From Prevotella sp. (GTDB taxonomy: Bacteria > Bacteroidota > Bacteroidia > Bacteroidales > Bacteroidaceae), in contig JAJPYN010000013.1 in NCBI GenBank assembly GCA_021204905.1, positions 14,601-78,600 of the forward strand: 64,000 bases of DNA. The letters are read 5' to 3'. Made by a program: the position numbers and the translations under genes. Position 1 is the stretch's first letter; the number at the start of each line of letters is the position of its first letter. The notes beneath the pieces were generated by a model that was given only the letters and a program-made list of their open reading frames with translations, ran no database searches and was not told the DNA's origin. Shown here in pieces: positions 50,100 to 59,603 of the stretch.

Positions 50100-51977
50100 T
50101 TATTTGTGAAGAAGCACGAGTAACACGTTCAAATCACTGGGGGAGACCCCGGGAATGCGGCTCGCCTGCGCCATCGTCTCAGGGTTTATGCGCGCCAGTT
50201 TCTGCCTTCCTTCGGTGGAGATTTCGCGTATTGAGGCATAGTCGAAGCGGTCTTTTATCTTGATGTTCTCCATCTTCTGCATCTTCTGAGCCACAATGTT
50301 CTCGCGCTCGATATATCCTTTGTATTTCATCATTATCTCCGCCGACTCAATGATTTCTTCCTTTTTGTCGGGCAGGCGGTCAATTTCGCCGGCGAGTGCG
50401 GGAAGTATCTGCGCCATAAGAGCCATGCTCAGCTGCGGACGGGCGATAAGTTCGGAGAGCTTCGTGCCGAATTTCAGCGGCGCTTGGTCCTCGATTTGCT
50501 CCAACAGAGAATTTATTTCCTGCGGTTTAACCGTAAATTTCTCACAGAAGTCGAGGATGTGTTTTATCCCCTCTTCCTTTCGTTTCCACGTTGTCATTCT
50601 CTCGGTCGAAGCTAGCCCAAGCGCGTATCCTTTCTCCGTCAAGCGCGCGTCGGCATTGTCCTGCCGGAGGAGTATGCGGTACTCGGCGCGGGAAGTGAAC
50701 ATCCTATACGGCTCGTCCACGCCTTTTGTAATAAGGTCGTCGATGAGTACGCCGATATATGCCTCGTCGCGCTGCAGGATGAACGGCTCTTGTCCTCCGC
50801 ACTTCCTTGCCGCGTTCACCCCGGCAACAAGCCCTTGCCCGGCAGCTTCTTCATAGCCGGTAGTGCCGTTCACCTGCCCCGCGAGGTACAGTCCGGAAAT
50901 GACTCTCGACTCTAATGACCGTGTCAGGAGAGTGGGATCAAAGAAATCATACTCTATTGCATAGCCGGGCCGGTAGACTTTTACGTCCCTCAGAGCAGGG
51001 ATTTTCCTTAGCGCGGACAGCTGTATTTCCATCGGCATGCTCGACGAAAAGCCGTTAAGATACATCTCGTTGGTGTCCGTGCCTTCGGGTTCGAGGAATA
51101 GCGGATGGCGCTCCTTGTCGGCGAACGTTACAAGTTTGGTTTCTATCGACGGACAATAGCGCGGCCCGATGCTGCGGATCTGCCCGTTGTAAAGGGGCGA
51201 TTCGGCAAGTCCCGAGCGCAGCACCTCGTGGCATTCTTTATTGGTATAAAGCGTCCAGCACGGCAGTTGCGGCAGGTGGCGATGCGGACCGATGAAGCTG
51301 AATTGATGGAAGTCGTTCTCCCCGTCCTGCCGGTCGATTTCGTCGAAATGCACTGATCGGCGGTCGATACGCACGGGCGTGCCGGTCTTCATTCTTGCCG
51401 AGCGGATGCCGTGCCGCGTGATTGACTCGGTGAGACCTATTACCGCAGGTTCGGCGCAGCGTCCTCCGGGTATCTGCGTCCTGCCCACGTGCATCATCCC
51501 GTTAAGGAACGTGCCGGCAGTGAGAATGACGCACGGCGCACGAAACTCCGCCCCGTAGACCGTCCGCACGCCTTCGACGGAGCGCTTATCGCTGACAATG
51601 AGTTCGCATACCATATCCTGCCAGATGTCCAAACCGTCGGTTTCATCGAGTATTTCGCGCCATTTCCAAATGAATTTTTCACGGTCGCACTGTGCTCGCG
51701 GGCTCCACACGGCGGGTCCTTTGCTGCGGTTGAGCATGCGGAACTGTATCGCCGTCGCGTCGGTTATTATGCCCATTTTCCCTCCGAGCGCATCTATCTC
51801 GCGGACAATCTGCCCCTTTGCTATGCCACCGACGGCGGGGTTGCACGACATCTGCCCGATTTTGTTCATGTCCATCGTGATGAGGCACGTGCGCACACCG
51901 ACCGTAGCCGCCGCCACCGCCGCCTCTGCACCGGCATGTCCGCCGCCGATCACCACCACGTCGTAAGAGAAAATCAT
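50100..51977 (-). CDS. mnmG: tRNA uridine-5-carboxymethylaminomethyl modification enzyme, MnmG
   Basis: 625 residues from the ATG at 51977 (MIFSYDVVVIGGGHAGAEAAVAAA); the upstream in-frame ATG at 52046 lies before the promoter. FAD-binding GGGHAGAEAA, signature MSCNPAVGGIAKGQIVREIDALGG, PGGRCAEPAVIGLTESI, and the second signature GLYLAGQVNGTTGYEEAAGQGLVAGVNAA are intact. The C-terminal helical domain ends IPGVSPSDLNVLLVLLHK. With MnmE it modifies the wobble uridine of certain tRNAs. Confidence 0.97.
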   Translation of the reverse strand: MIFSYDVVVIGGGHAGAEAAVAAATVGVRTCLITMDMNKIGQMSCNPAVGGIAKGQIVREIDALGGKMGIITDATAIQFRMLNRSKGPAVWSPRAQCDREKFIWKWREILDETDGLDIWQDMVCELIVSDKRSVEGVRTVYGAEFRAPCVILTAGTFLNGMMHVGRTQIPGGRCAEPAVIGLTESITRHGIRSARMKTGTPVRIDRRSVHFDEIDRQDGENDFHQFSFIGPHRHLPQLPCWTLYTNKECHEVLRSGLAESPLYNGQIRSIGPRYCPSIETKLVTFADKERHPLFLEPEGTDTNEMYLNGFSSSMPMEIQLSALRKIPALRDVKVYRPGYAIEYDFFDPTLLTRSLESRVISGLYLAGQVNGTTGYEEAAGQGLVAGVNAARKCGGQEPFILQRDEAYIGVLIDDLITKGVDEPYRMFTSRAEYRILLRQDNADARLTEKGYALGLASTERMTTWKRKEEGIKHILDFCEKFTVKPQEINSLLEQIEDQAPLKFGTKLSELIARPQLSMALMAQILPALAGEIDRLPDKKEEIIESAEIMMKYKGYIERENIVAQKMQKMENIKIKDRFDYASIREISTEGRQKLARINPETMAQASRIPGVSPSDLNVLLVLLHK

Positions 51978-52015
51978 ACGTTGTTTCCGCGCTTTAAGAG
52001 CCTTGTTTTGCCCGT

Positions 52016-52047
52016 CAAAAGTAAGAAGAAAAAGGCGAAGCGCCAAA
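52016..52047 (-). promoter_or_regulatory. Promoter of mnmG
   Basis: On the minus strand TTTG (52044-52047), 20 bases, TACTTTTG (52016-52023). Both boxes and the spacing are consensus. The ATG at 51977 is 38 bases beyond. Confidence 0.75.
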
Positions 52048-52105
52048 TCCCGCGGCGAGGTTGCGCAATTCGGGCTATGCGGAAAGGGCGTTACGGCGGC
52101 TTTCT

Positions 52106-52193
52106 TGCGATGTTAAAGCGCTGTTTTAAAGCGATTAACGCAGCCTTTTTATGCGATAAAACCGGCCTTTTTGCAACATTAACGCACCCTTCT
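52106..52193. repeat. Degenerate ~22-bp direct repeats
   Basis: Four units, roughly TGCGAT-TTAACGC-CCTTTTT, at 52106-52126, 52127-52149, 52150-52171 and 52172-52193. They are imperfect; a fifth, weaker copy may precede them. They lie between mnmG and the frd promoter. Confidence 0.55.
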
Positions 52194-52253
52194 TGCAAAC
52201 AACAAACTAAGGCTTGCCGCGCCGAAGCGGAAAGAAATAAGCCAAGAAAATTT

Positions 52254-52283
52254 TTTGTTTATCTGTCAAAGGAGTTATCTTTG
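52254..52283 (+). promoter_or_regulatory. Promoter of frdCAB
   Basis: TTTG (52254-52257), 18 bases, TATCTTTG (52276-52283), an exact -7 box with a slightly short spacer. It gives a ~115-base leader before frdC. Confidence 0.65.
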
Positions 52284-52402
52284 CAGATAGAATTCCTGCG
52301 GCGTGCTTAAAAAGGCATTGCGCGCGGGGAGGCAGACTAACGAAACCGGACAATAAGACAATCAAAATTATAACAACAAAGACAATCAAATTATAGATCT
52401 AT

Positions 52403-53128
52403 ATGTGGTTAATTAATTCTTCTATCGGCAGAAAATTAGTGATGTCTATCACGGGCATGGCACTTATTCTGTTTATGACATTCCACGTATCAATGAACGT
52501 TGTGGCTCTCATTTCGGCAGACGGCTACAACTGGATATGCGGGATTTTGGGCGCTCACTGGTACGCTGTGGCGGCAACGCTTGTACTGGCGGCGCTGGCG
52601 GTGATACACATCTTGTATGCTTTCATCCTGACAATTCAGAACCGCCGGGCGCGCGGGGCAAACAGGTATGATGTTACGGTGAAGCCTGCAAAGGTGGAAT
52701 GGGCGTCGCAAAACATGCTCGTTCTGGGACTTATCGTTTTGGTGGGCCTTGTCATCCACCTGTGTAACTTCTGGGCAAAGATGATGTTGGTCGACCTGAC
52801 CGGTATCGGCGACGAGACGCTGAGCGCAAACGGCGTGTACTGGATACGCTACACGTTCTCTCAGCCTGTGTATGTGGTGATTTACATCGTGTGGATTATC
52901 GCGCTGTGGTTCCATCTCTCTCACGGCTTCTGGAGCGCGTTGCAGACCGTCGGTTGGAGCGGTAAGAAATGGTTTACGCGCTGGAAAATAATCAGCATTT
53001 GCTATACCACGATAATCTGCCTCGGCTTTCTTGCCGTGGTTGTTGCCTACGGACTGGGGCTTGTCGGCGGCGATTGCGGCGGCGGCACCTGCCCTGTCGA
53101 GGCGTCGGCGGCATGCGGAATTAATTAA
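52403..53128 (+). CDS. frdC: Fumarate reductase/succinate dehydrogenase cytochrome b subunit
   Basis: 241 residues, five predicted spans: IGRKLVMSITGMALILFMTFHVSMNVVALI, WYAVAATLVLAALAVIHILYAFILT, MLVLGLIVLVGLVIHLCNFW, QPVYVVIYIVWIIALWFHLSHGFWSALQ and CYTTIICLGFLAVVVAYGLG. Four membrane histidines (FHVSMN, IHILYA, IHLCNF, FHLSHG) are good diheme ligands, as in the B-type (Wolinella-like) quinol:fumarate reductase. It anchors the enzyme and passes electrons from menaquinol. First gene of the three-gene operon. Confidence 0.93.
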   Translation: MWLINSSIGRKLVMSITGMALILFMTFHVSMNVVALISADGYNWICGILGAHWYAVAATLVLAALAVIHILYAFILTIQNRRARGANRYDVTVKPAKVEWASQNMLVLGLIVLVGLVIHLCNFWAKMMLVDLTGIGDETLSANGVYWIRYTFSQPVYVVIYIVWIIALWFHLSHGFWSALQTVGWSGKKWFTRWKIISICYTTIICLGFLAVVVAYGLGLVGGDCGGGTCPVEASAACGIN

Positions 53129-53134
53129 AGAACA

Positions 53135-55144
53135 ATGAAAACAAAAGATACAACTATGGCTAACGGAAAAGTATTAGATTCGAGAATACCCGAAGGACCT
53201 ATATCGGAGAAGTGGACCAACTACAAAGCTCACCAGCGTCTGGTCAATCCGAAGAACAAACTGAAGCTTGACGTGATAGTTGTCGGCACGGGTCTTGCGG
53301 GTGCCAGTGCCGCGTCGTCGCTTGCCGAAATGGGGTTCAACGTGCTCAATTTCTGCATTCAGGACTCGCCCCGTCGCGCACATTCCATCGCCGCACAGGG
53401 TGGTATCAACGCCGCGAAGAACTATCAGAACGACGGCGACTCCGTTTATCGTCTGTTCTACGACACCGTGAAGGGCGGCGACTACCGTGCTCGCGAAGCA
53501 AATGTATATCGTCTGGCTGAGGTGTCGAATAATATTATCGACCAATGCGTGGCACAAGGCGTACCTTTCGCGCGTGAGTATGGCGGCATGCTTGCCAACC
53601 GCTCGTTCGGCGGCGCACAGGTTTCACGTACTTTCTATGCCAAGGGTCAGACAGGGCAGCAGCTGCTTCTCGGCGCATATTCCTCGCTCTCCTGCCAAGT
53701 ACACGCGGGGAAAGTGAAGCTCTTCACGCGCTATGAGATGGAGGATTTGGTTATTGTGAACGGTCGTGCACGCGGCATTATAGCGAAGAACCTCGTAACG
53801 GGCAAGCTCGAACGCTTTACCGCCAACGCCGTCGTAATCGCTACGGGCGGCTACGGCAACACATATTTCCTCTCGACAAACGCTATGGGTTGCAACTGCA
53901 CCGCAGCTATCCAATGCTACCGCAAAGGCGCAATGTTCGCCAATCCGTCTTACGTTCAGATTCACCCCACTTGCATTCCCGTGCACGGCGACAACCAGTC
54001 GAAGCTGACACTGATGTCGGAATCGTTGCGCAACGACGGACGTATCTGGGTGCCGAAGAAGCTCGAAGACGCCAAGGCATTGCAGGCGGGGACGAAGCAA
54101 GGCTGGGATATTCCCGAAGAGGACAGGGACTATTATTTGGAGCGTCGTTATCCCGCATTCGGTAATCTCGTGCCTCGCGACGTGGCATCGCGTGCCGCTA
54201 AGGAGCGTTGTGATAAGGGCTACGGCGTGAACAACACGGGTCTGGCGGTGTTCCTTGATTTCTCCGAGAGCATCCAACGTCTCGGCATAGACGAGATACG
54301 CCAGCGTTACGGCAACCTCTTCGATATGTATGAGGAGATAACAGATGTCAACCCGGGCGAGTTCGTCAAGACCGAGAACGGCATAGACTACTATAAGCCG
54401 ATGATGATATTCCCCGCCATCCACTACACAATGGGCGGTATATGGGTCGATTACGAACTTCAGACGACCATCCCGGGTCTGTTTGCCATCGGCGAATGCA
54501 ACTTCTCGGACCACGGCGCAAACCGCTTGGGTGCGAGTGCATTAATGCAAGGCTTGGCTGACGGATATTTCGTGTTGCCCTACACGATACAGAATTACCT
54601 TGCCGACCAAGAGATTTGGCCCCGTCTGTCGACCGATCTGCCGGAGTTCGACGTCGCCGAGAAAGCCGTTGCAGCGGAGCAGGCACGTCTGCTTAACATC
54701 AAGGGCAAGCGCTCGGTAGACTCCATCCACAAGGAGCTGGGGCACATCATGTGGGAGCATGTCGGCATGGGCAGGACGAAGAAAGGGCTCGAGGAGGGGC
54801 TTGAACTGATAAAAGAGCTCCGCAAAGAGTTTAACACTAACCTGTTTGTTCCGGATGTGAAAGAAGGCATCAATATCGAGCTCGACAAGGCCGTCCACCT
54901 CCGCGACTTCATCACAATGGGCGAGCTGGTGGCTTACGACGCGCTGCACCGTGAGGAATCCTGCGGCGGACACTTCCGCGAAGAGCACCAGACGGAGGAA
55001 GGCGAGGCAAAGCGCGACGACAAAAACTTCTTCTATGTCGGCTGCTGGGAGTACCAGAAGAACGACGAAACCGCTCCCGTCCTGACGAAAGAGCCGCTCG
55101 AATACGAGATAATAAAAGTGCAAACACGTAATTATAAGAACTAA
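53135..55144 (+). CDS. frdA: Fumarate reductase/succinate dehydrogenase flavoprotein subunit
   Basis: 669 residues. FAD motif [22 protein letters not shown], the covalent-flavin His in [18 protein letters not shown], the substrate-binding His/Arg region VQIHPTCIP and [18 protein letters not shown], and [14 protein letters not shown]. The length matches the ~650-residue form of Bacteroidetes. The first ATG (53135) is 6 bases after frdC; the ATG at 53156 is possible. It reduces fumarate to succinate in anaerobic respiration, a main route to succinate in this order. Confidence 0.95.
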   Translation: MKTKDTTMANGKVLDSRIPEGPISEKWTNYKAHQRLVNPKNKLKLDVIVVGTGLAGASAASSLAEMGFNVLNFCIQDSPRRAHSIAAQGGINAAKNYQNDGDSVYRLFYDTVKGGDYRAREANVYRLAEVSNNIIDQCVAQGVPFAREYGGMLANRSFGGAQVSRTFYAKGQTGQQLLLGAYSSLSCQVHAGKVKLFTRYEMEDLVIVNGRARGIIAKNLVTGKLERFTANAVVIATGGYGNTYFLSTNAMGCNCTAAIQCYRKGAMFANPSYVQIHPTCIPVHGDNQSKLTLMSESLRNDGRIWVPKKLEDAKALQAGTKQGWDIPEEDRDYYLERRYPAFGNLVPRDVASRAAKERCDKGYGVNNTGLAVFLDFSESIQRLGIDEIRQRYGNLFDMYEEITDVNPGEFVKTENGIDYYKPMMIFPAIHYTMGGIWVDYELQTTIPGLFAIGECNFSDHGANRLGASALMQGLADGYFVLPYTIQNYLADQEIWPRLSTDLPEFDVAEKAVAAEQARLLNIKGKRSVDSIHKELGHIMWEHVGMGRTKKGLEEGLELIKELRKEFNTNLFVPDVKEGINIELDKAVHLRDFITMGELVAYDALHREESCGGHFREEHQTEEGEAKRDDKNFFYVGCWEYQKNDETAPVLTKEPLEYEIIKVQTRNYKN

Positions 55145-55162
55145 TTTCCAATTCATATTGTT

Positions 55163-55921
55163 ATGGCTAAAAATATATCATTTACTTTAAGGTATTGGAA
55201 GCAAAACGGTCCGAAAGACAAAGGCCATTTCGATACGCACGAAATGAAGAACATTCCTGACGATACTTCATTCCTTGAAATGCTTGATATCCTCAACGAG
55301 GAGCTTATTAATGCCGGGAAAGAGCCGTTCGTGTTCGACCACGACTGCCGTGAGGGCATTTGCGGCATGTGCTCGCTCTATGTCAACGGTACGCCGCACG
55401 GCAAGACGGAGATGGGAGCTACTACGTGCCAGCTCTATATGCGCAGGTTTAAGGACGGCGACGTCATCACCGTTGAGCCTTGGCGCTCTGCCGGCTTCCC
55501 CGTGATAAAGGACTGTATGGTAGACCGCTCGGCATTCGACAAGATAATGCAAGCCGGCGGATACACCACCATCCGCACGGGTCAGGCACAGGACGCAAAC
55601 GCCATACTCATCCCGAAAGAGAAGGCCGACGAGGCAATGGACTGCGCTACGTGCATCGGTTGCGGTGCATGCGTGGCGGCGTGCAAGAACGGCTCGGCAA
55701 TGCTCTTCGTAAGTTCGAAGGTGTCGCAGCTCGCTCTCCTGCCGCAGGGACGCCCGGAAGCGGCAAAGCGCGCCAAGAACATGATAGCCAAGATGGACGA
55801 GCTCGGCTTCGGCAACTGCACCAACACTCGCGCGTGCGAGGCGGTATGCCCCAAGAACGAGACCATCTCCAACATCGCCCGCCTCAACCGCGAGTTCATC
55901 AAAGCCAAGCTCAACGACTAA
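55163..55921 (+). CDS. frdB: Fumarate reductase/succinate dehydrogenase iron-sulfur subunit
   Basis: 252 residues. The [2Fe-2S] cluster is in [15 protein letters not shown] with a later Cys in [10 protein letters not shown]; the [4Fe-4S] and [3Fe-4S] sets are in [17 protein letters not shown] and [16 protein letters not shown]. It carries electrons from the cytochrome b subunit to the flavin. It follows frdA after 18 bases and ends at an intrinsic terminator. Confidence 0.95.
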   Translation: MAKNISFTLRYWKQNGPKDKGHFDTHEMKNIPDDTSFLEMLDILNEELINAGKEPFVFDHDCREGICGMCSLYVNGTPHGKTEMGATTCQLYMRRFKDGDVITVEPWRSAGFPVIKDCMVDRSAFDKIMQAGGYTTIRTGQAQDANAILIPKEKADEAMDCATCIGCGACVAACKNGSAMLFVSSKVSQLALLPQGRPEAAKRAKNMIAKMDELGFGNCTNTRACEAVCPKNETISNIARLNREFIKAKLND

Positions 55922-55953
55922 AACAAATCGGGGTTTAACTCGATAGAAACGAT

Positions 55954-55992
55954 GCCCCAGGAGTTCCTCACCGACCTCTTGGGGCTTTTCCT
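55954..55992 (+). terminator. Intrinsic terminator of frdCAB
   Basis: GCCCCAGGAG (55954-55963) pairs with CTCTTGGGGC (55976-55985) with one or two mismatches, followed by TTTTCCTT. Confidence 0.7.
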
Positions 55993-56027
55993 TACAGACT
56001 ACACTAACCGACAAAACAAAATTTATT

Positions 56028-58484
56028 ATGATTGATGCTGCACGTTTAAAGGAAATATTAGACGAGTACAAGGCGGACTTCACCGGCTCGTGGTGGAAAG
56101 ATGAAAGGTATAAATGGTACGCTGTGAAGATGTTTCAAGACAACTGGGACATCAATGCAGAGGACTTCCCGACAATGCTCAGAACATCTTTGTCCGAAAC
56201 ACATAACCTATTAGCGTCTACAAACAATTTCCCACGACGTATGATTAGACATCTCGCCGAGAGATCTCCGGAAGAGGTGCGCAATGCATTCAGGGCTCTC
56301 TATGACGAGAATAGAGATGTGGTGGAGCGAATTCTGGAGTTTAAGGAGCGAGCCGATGAAATTAAAGAAAAGTATATGAATGATGTTGGCAGCCATTTTC
56401 AAGACGTCAATGTTGTATCCACTTATTTATGGCTTCGTTATCCCGACAAATATTACATCTACAAATTAAGCAACGTAAAAGCATTTGCGGAGAAACTCAA
56501 CTACGGATACACATTCAAGCGCGGTCATAGCGAGAATAACCTGAGAAACTTTTATGCCTTGTACGATGAGGTGAATGACTTTATTCGCACCGACAACGAA
56601 CTTATCGACATCTTCAAATCACAACTTAATAAAGATTGTTATCCCGACCCGGAATTCAGGACGTTGACAACAGATATCGGGTATTACGCTGCACATAATA
56701 AAATACTGCGTTCCGTTCCTGCGATTATTACGCCATCATCAACACAAGTTCCGAATATTTGGAAGATAAGCGAAGGGGAGAGTAGACTGAAACCATTCCG
56801 AGATGTGTTTAAGGAACGAAGCGTTGTCGTCGTTGATGGCGACACTCGAGCAAAAGGCACGTCAGAGGTTTCGCAAGGAGAATACTTTATACAAAACATT
56901 AAGGCAGGCGACTTCTTTTATCTCTGTTACGGAAACAGCATACAACTTTTAGGGCGATTCACGAACAACTCGGCAGTGCCTAATTCTGAATTGGGAGAAA
57001 ACTGGCACGAGAGAAGTTACGAACTTATAGCTACATCCATAGACACCACGCCCTATAAAAGCACATCTAAATGGTGGACTCCGAACAACAACTCCACGTG
57101 CATTATGGTAGGTGATGAATTGCCTTTATTCGAGACGCTAATCCTCAAGCCGTATTTCAATATGACGGTTGACGAATTAATAAACGGGAAGTCTAATGAT
57201 ACGGAACCGCAGTATTGGTGGCTTAATGCCAACCCTAAAATTTGGAGTTATTCCAATATGCCTGTTGGTGAAAAACAAACATATACCCTATTAAACGAGA
57301 ACGGCAACAAGCGCCGTATCTATCAAAATTTCCTTGACGCAAAGAAAGGAGACTTTGTTATAGGTTACGAGGCAACACCCGTTAAACAAATTGTTTCTCT
57401 ATGCAGGATAGCAGAAGAACAAGACGGCGAGAAACTCTGGTTTGAGATAACGGAAAAACTTGTTACTCCTATTGACTATGCCACTTTGAGAAGCTGCCGC
57501 GAATTAGACAACATGGAGTTCTTTAGTAATCTGAATGGGAGTTTGTTTCGCCTGACAAAAGATGAATATGATTTTATCATGGACTTAATCCGCGAGCAAA
57601 ACCCTATAAGCAGCAAAAAGGATTTGGATAAATACGACAAGGTTGATTTCCTGCGGGATGTTTACATCGATGAAAATAAATACGACGAGATAGTTGCTGT
57701 ATTGAAGCATAAAAAGAACATTATCCTTCAAGGAGCGCCGGGTGTGGGCAAGACATTTGCCGCGAAACGCCTCGCCTATTCTATAATGGGAGAGAAAGAC
57801 GAACGAAGGATTGAACTTGTGCAGTTCCATCAAAGCTATTCCTACGAGGATTTTATATTGGGATATAAGCCGTCGGAAGCGGGCTTTGAATTGAAAAACG
57901 GCATATTCTATCAGTTCTGCCAGAGAGCCGCGAACGAACCGGACAAGCCTTTCTTCTTTATCATCGACGAGATTAATCGCGGCAATATGAGCAAGATATT
58001 CGGGGAGTTGCTTATGATGATTGAGAACGATTATCGGGACACGCCGACCACATTGGCTTACGGCGACCGCACGTTGACCGTTCCCCGCAACTTGTACATA
58101 ATAGGTATGATGAACACAGCCGACCGCTCTTTGGCGATGATTGATTACGCTCTTCGCCGGCGTTTCAGCTTCATCGAGATGGAACCGGCATTCGACTCCG
58201 AAGGGTTTAAGCATTATACAGCTACTCTCAACAACGATACATTCCGCCTTGTGATAGAGAAAATAAAGGAACTTAACACCGCTATTGCCGCCGACAGCTC
58301 GTTAGGAAAAGGTTTCCGCATAGGGCATAGTTACTTCTGCAATCAAACGGCTGACGGGTGCACGAAAGGGTGGATGAGGCAAGTGGTGAACTACGATATT
58401 ATGCCTATGCTTGAAGAATATTGGTTTGACGAAAACGGAAAGGTAGAAGACTGGCGGGCAAAGTTTGACGCGCTGTTTACATGA
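56028..58484 (+). CDS. mcrB: McrB-type AAA+ GTPase with internal EVE-like domain
   Basis: 818 residues. The N-terminal ~190 are helical (no known domain), ~230-370 carry further beta-rich sequence, and ~395-480 look like an EVE/PUA-type modified-base reader (YWWLNANPKIWSYSNM, RIYQNFLDAKKGDFVIGYEATPVKQIVSLCRI). The AAA+ domain follows: Walker A LQGAPGVGKTFAAKRLA (~569), Walker B FFFIIDEINRGNMSKIFGEL (~642), and the McrB sensor GMMNTADRSLAMIDYALRRRFSF (~693). EVE-McrB fusions act in type IV restriction of modified DNA; the reader's target here is unknown. The gene is AT-richer than its neighbours and overlaps mcrC by 4 bases, marking it as a horizontally acquired defence pair. Confidence 0.92.
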   Translation: MIDAARLKEILDEYKADFTGSWWKDERYKWYAVKMFQDNWDINAEDFPTMLRTSLSETHNLLASTNNFPRRMIRHLAERSPEEVRNAFRALYDENRDVVERILEFKERADEIKEKYMNDVGSHFQDVNVVSTYLWLRYPDKYYIYKLSNVKAFAEKLNYGYTFKRGHSENNLRNFYALYDEVNDFIRTDNELIDIFKSQLNKDCYPDPEFRTLTTDIGYYAAHNKILRSVPAIITPSSTQVPNIWKISEGESRLKPFRDVFKERSVVVVDGDTRAKGTSEVSQGEYFIQNIKAGDFFYLCYGNSIQLLGRFTNNSAVPNSELGENWHERSYELIATSIDTTPYKSTSKWWTPNNNSTCIMVGDELPLFETLILKPYFNMTVDELINGKSNDTEPQYWWLNANPKIWSYSNMPVGEKQTYTLLNENGNKRRIYQNFLDAKKGDFVIGYEATPVKQIVSLCRIAEEQDGEKLWFEITEKLVTPIDYATLRSCRELDNMEFFSNLNGSLFRLTKDEYDFIMDLIREQNPISSKKDLDKYDKVDFLRDVYIDENKYDEIVAVLKHKKNIILQGAPGVGKTFAAKRLAYSIMGEKDERRIELVQFHQSYSYEDFILGYKPSEAGFELKNGIFYQFCQRAANEPDKPFFFIIDEINRGNMSKIFGELLMMIENDYRDTPTTLAYGDRTLTVPRNLYIIGMMNTADRSLAMIDYALRRRFSFIEMEPAFDSEGFKHYTATLNNDTFRLVIEKIKELNTAIAADSSLGKGFRIGHSYFCNQTADGCTKGWMRQVVNYDIMPMLEEYWFDENGKVEDWRAKFDALFT

Positions 58485-59572
58485 CGCAGAACAAGCACAT
58501 ACTGATAAAGAATATCTACTACATGTTGGCGTACGCTTTCCGTGCGCTAAGACCCGACAATGCCGACAATATTGCTGCCGAGCAGTTCGACAATATCCAC
58601 AATCTCTTTGCGGCAATACTTTCTGAGGGCATCGGGCAACAAATCAAACAAGGACTTTATCGGAAATATCTCGAGAGGAGAGAAGATATTCCCCGCGTGC
58701 GAGGCAGGATTGACATAGCGGGGACAATGCGCAATAAGGCAGCGCGAAGACAGCTCGTCAGTTGTGAATACGATGAACTTTCGGTAAACAACCTGCTCAA
58801 TCAGATACTGAAAACAACTGTGTTGCATCTCCTCAGATATGACGACGTAAATGCGAAATACAAGGATTTACTAAAAAAGGAGATGGCTTTCTTCGCCGAG
58901 ATTGATACTGTCAACCCTCGTCTTATCCCGTGGTCTGACCTGCGTTTTCACCGCAACAACCGGACGTATCGCCTGCTTATCGGTCTTTGCCAACTGGTAA
59001 TCGAGAGTATGTTGCTTACCACCGAAAAGGGTGAGCGGCGGCTGAAATCTTTCGTCGACGACCAATTAATGCCCCGACTGTATGAGAAATTCATCCTTGA
59101 ATATTATAGAAAAGAGTTCCCGGAAATAAAGGCGGAAGCGGCGCAGATAGAGTGGAAATTAGACGATGACAATCGTGCGTGGCTGCCCGTTATGCAGAGC
59201 GACGTAACGCTGACCTTCGGCGGCAGAACGCTGATAATAGATGCGAAGTATTACTCGCGTGTCCTCGCGCAAGGGCAATACGGGGCGGACAAGATTGCTT
59301 CGCACAATTTATATCAGATATTCACCTACGTAAAGAACCGCGCGGCGGCATTCGACGGCATATCGCACAGCGTGTCGGGTATGCTTCTTTATGCCCGCAC
59401 AGACGAATCGACCTTGCCCGATGTAACATATAAGATGTCCGGCAACCGCATCGCAGTGAAAACATTGAATCTCAATTGCGACTTTTCCAGCATAAAAGAC
59501 CAACTGAACAGCATTGTACACGAGTATCTCGCCATAAACCGCCCTGCCGGGTTTGCCCTTCTTCCAAGCTAA
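58481..59572 (+). CDS. mcrC: McrC-type endonuclease subunit
   Basis: 363 residues. N-terminal McrB-contact domain (IKNIYYMLAYAFRAL, RREDIPRVRGRIDIAGTMRN), then the PD-(D/E)xK nuclease core: Asp in SDVTLTFGGRTLIIDAKYYSR (DAK, ~252). The overlap ATGA with mcrB gives coupling. It cuts DNA when assembled with McrB; the catalytic residues look intact, so the pair should be active. Confidence 0.9.
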   Translation: MTQNKHILIKNIYYMLAYAFRALRPDNADNIAAEQFDNIHNLFAAILSEGIGQQIKQGLYRKYLERREDIPRVRGRIDIAGTMRNKAARRQLVSCEYDELSVNNLLNQILKTTVLHLLRYDDVNAKYKDLLKKEMAFFAEIDTVNPRLIPWSDLRFHRNNRTYRLLIGLCQLVIESMLLTTEKGERRLKSFVDDQLMPRLYEKFILEYYRKEFPEIKAEAAQIEWKLDDDNRAWLPVMQSDVTLTFGGRTLIIDAKYYSRVLAQGQYGADKIASHNLYQIFTYVKNRAAAFDGISHSVSGMLLYARTDESTLPDVTYKMSGNRIAVKTLNLNCDFSSIKDQLNSIVHEYLAINRPAGFALLPS

Positions 59573-59603
59573 TTGCTTGCCTTTCAGCGTTTTAAATGTT
59601 GCG

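Larger units (their letters stand above)
51978..52402. other. mnmG-frdC intergenic region
   Basis: No gene. It holds two divergent promoters (52016-52047 minus, 52254-52283 plus) and, between them, a patch of degenerate ~22-bp direct repeats (52106-52193). No DnaA box of the TTATCCACA type was seen, so oriC itself is not evident here. Confidence 0.55.

Noticed and set aside
52047..52402. oriC itself
   Set aside because: parS sites and mnmG suggest proximity, but no DnaA-box cluster or AT-rich unwinding element was found here.
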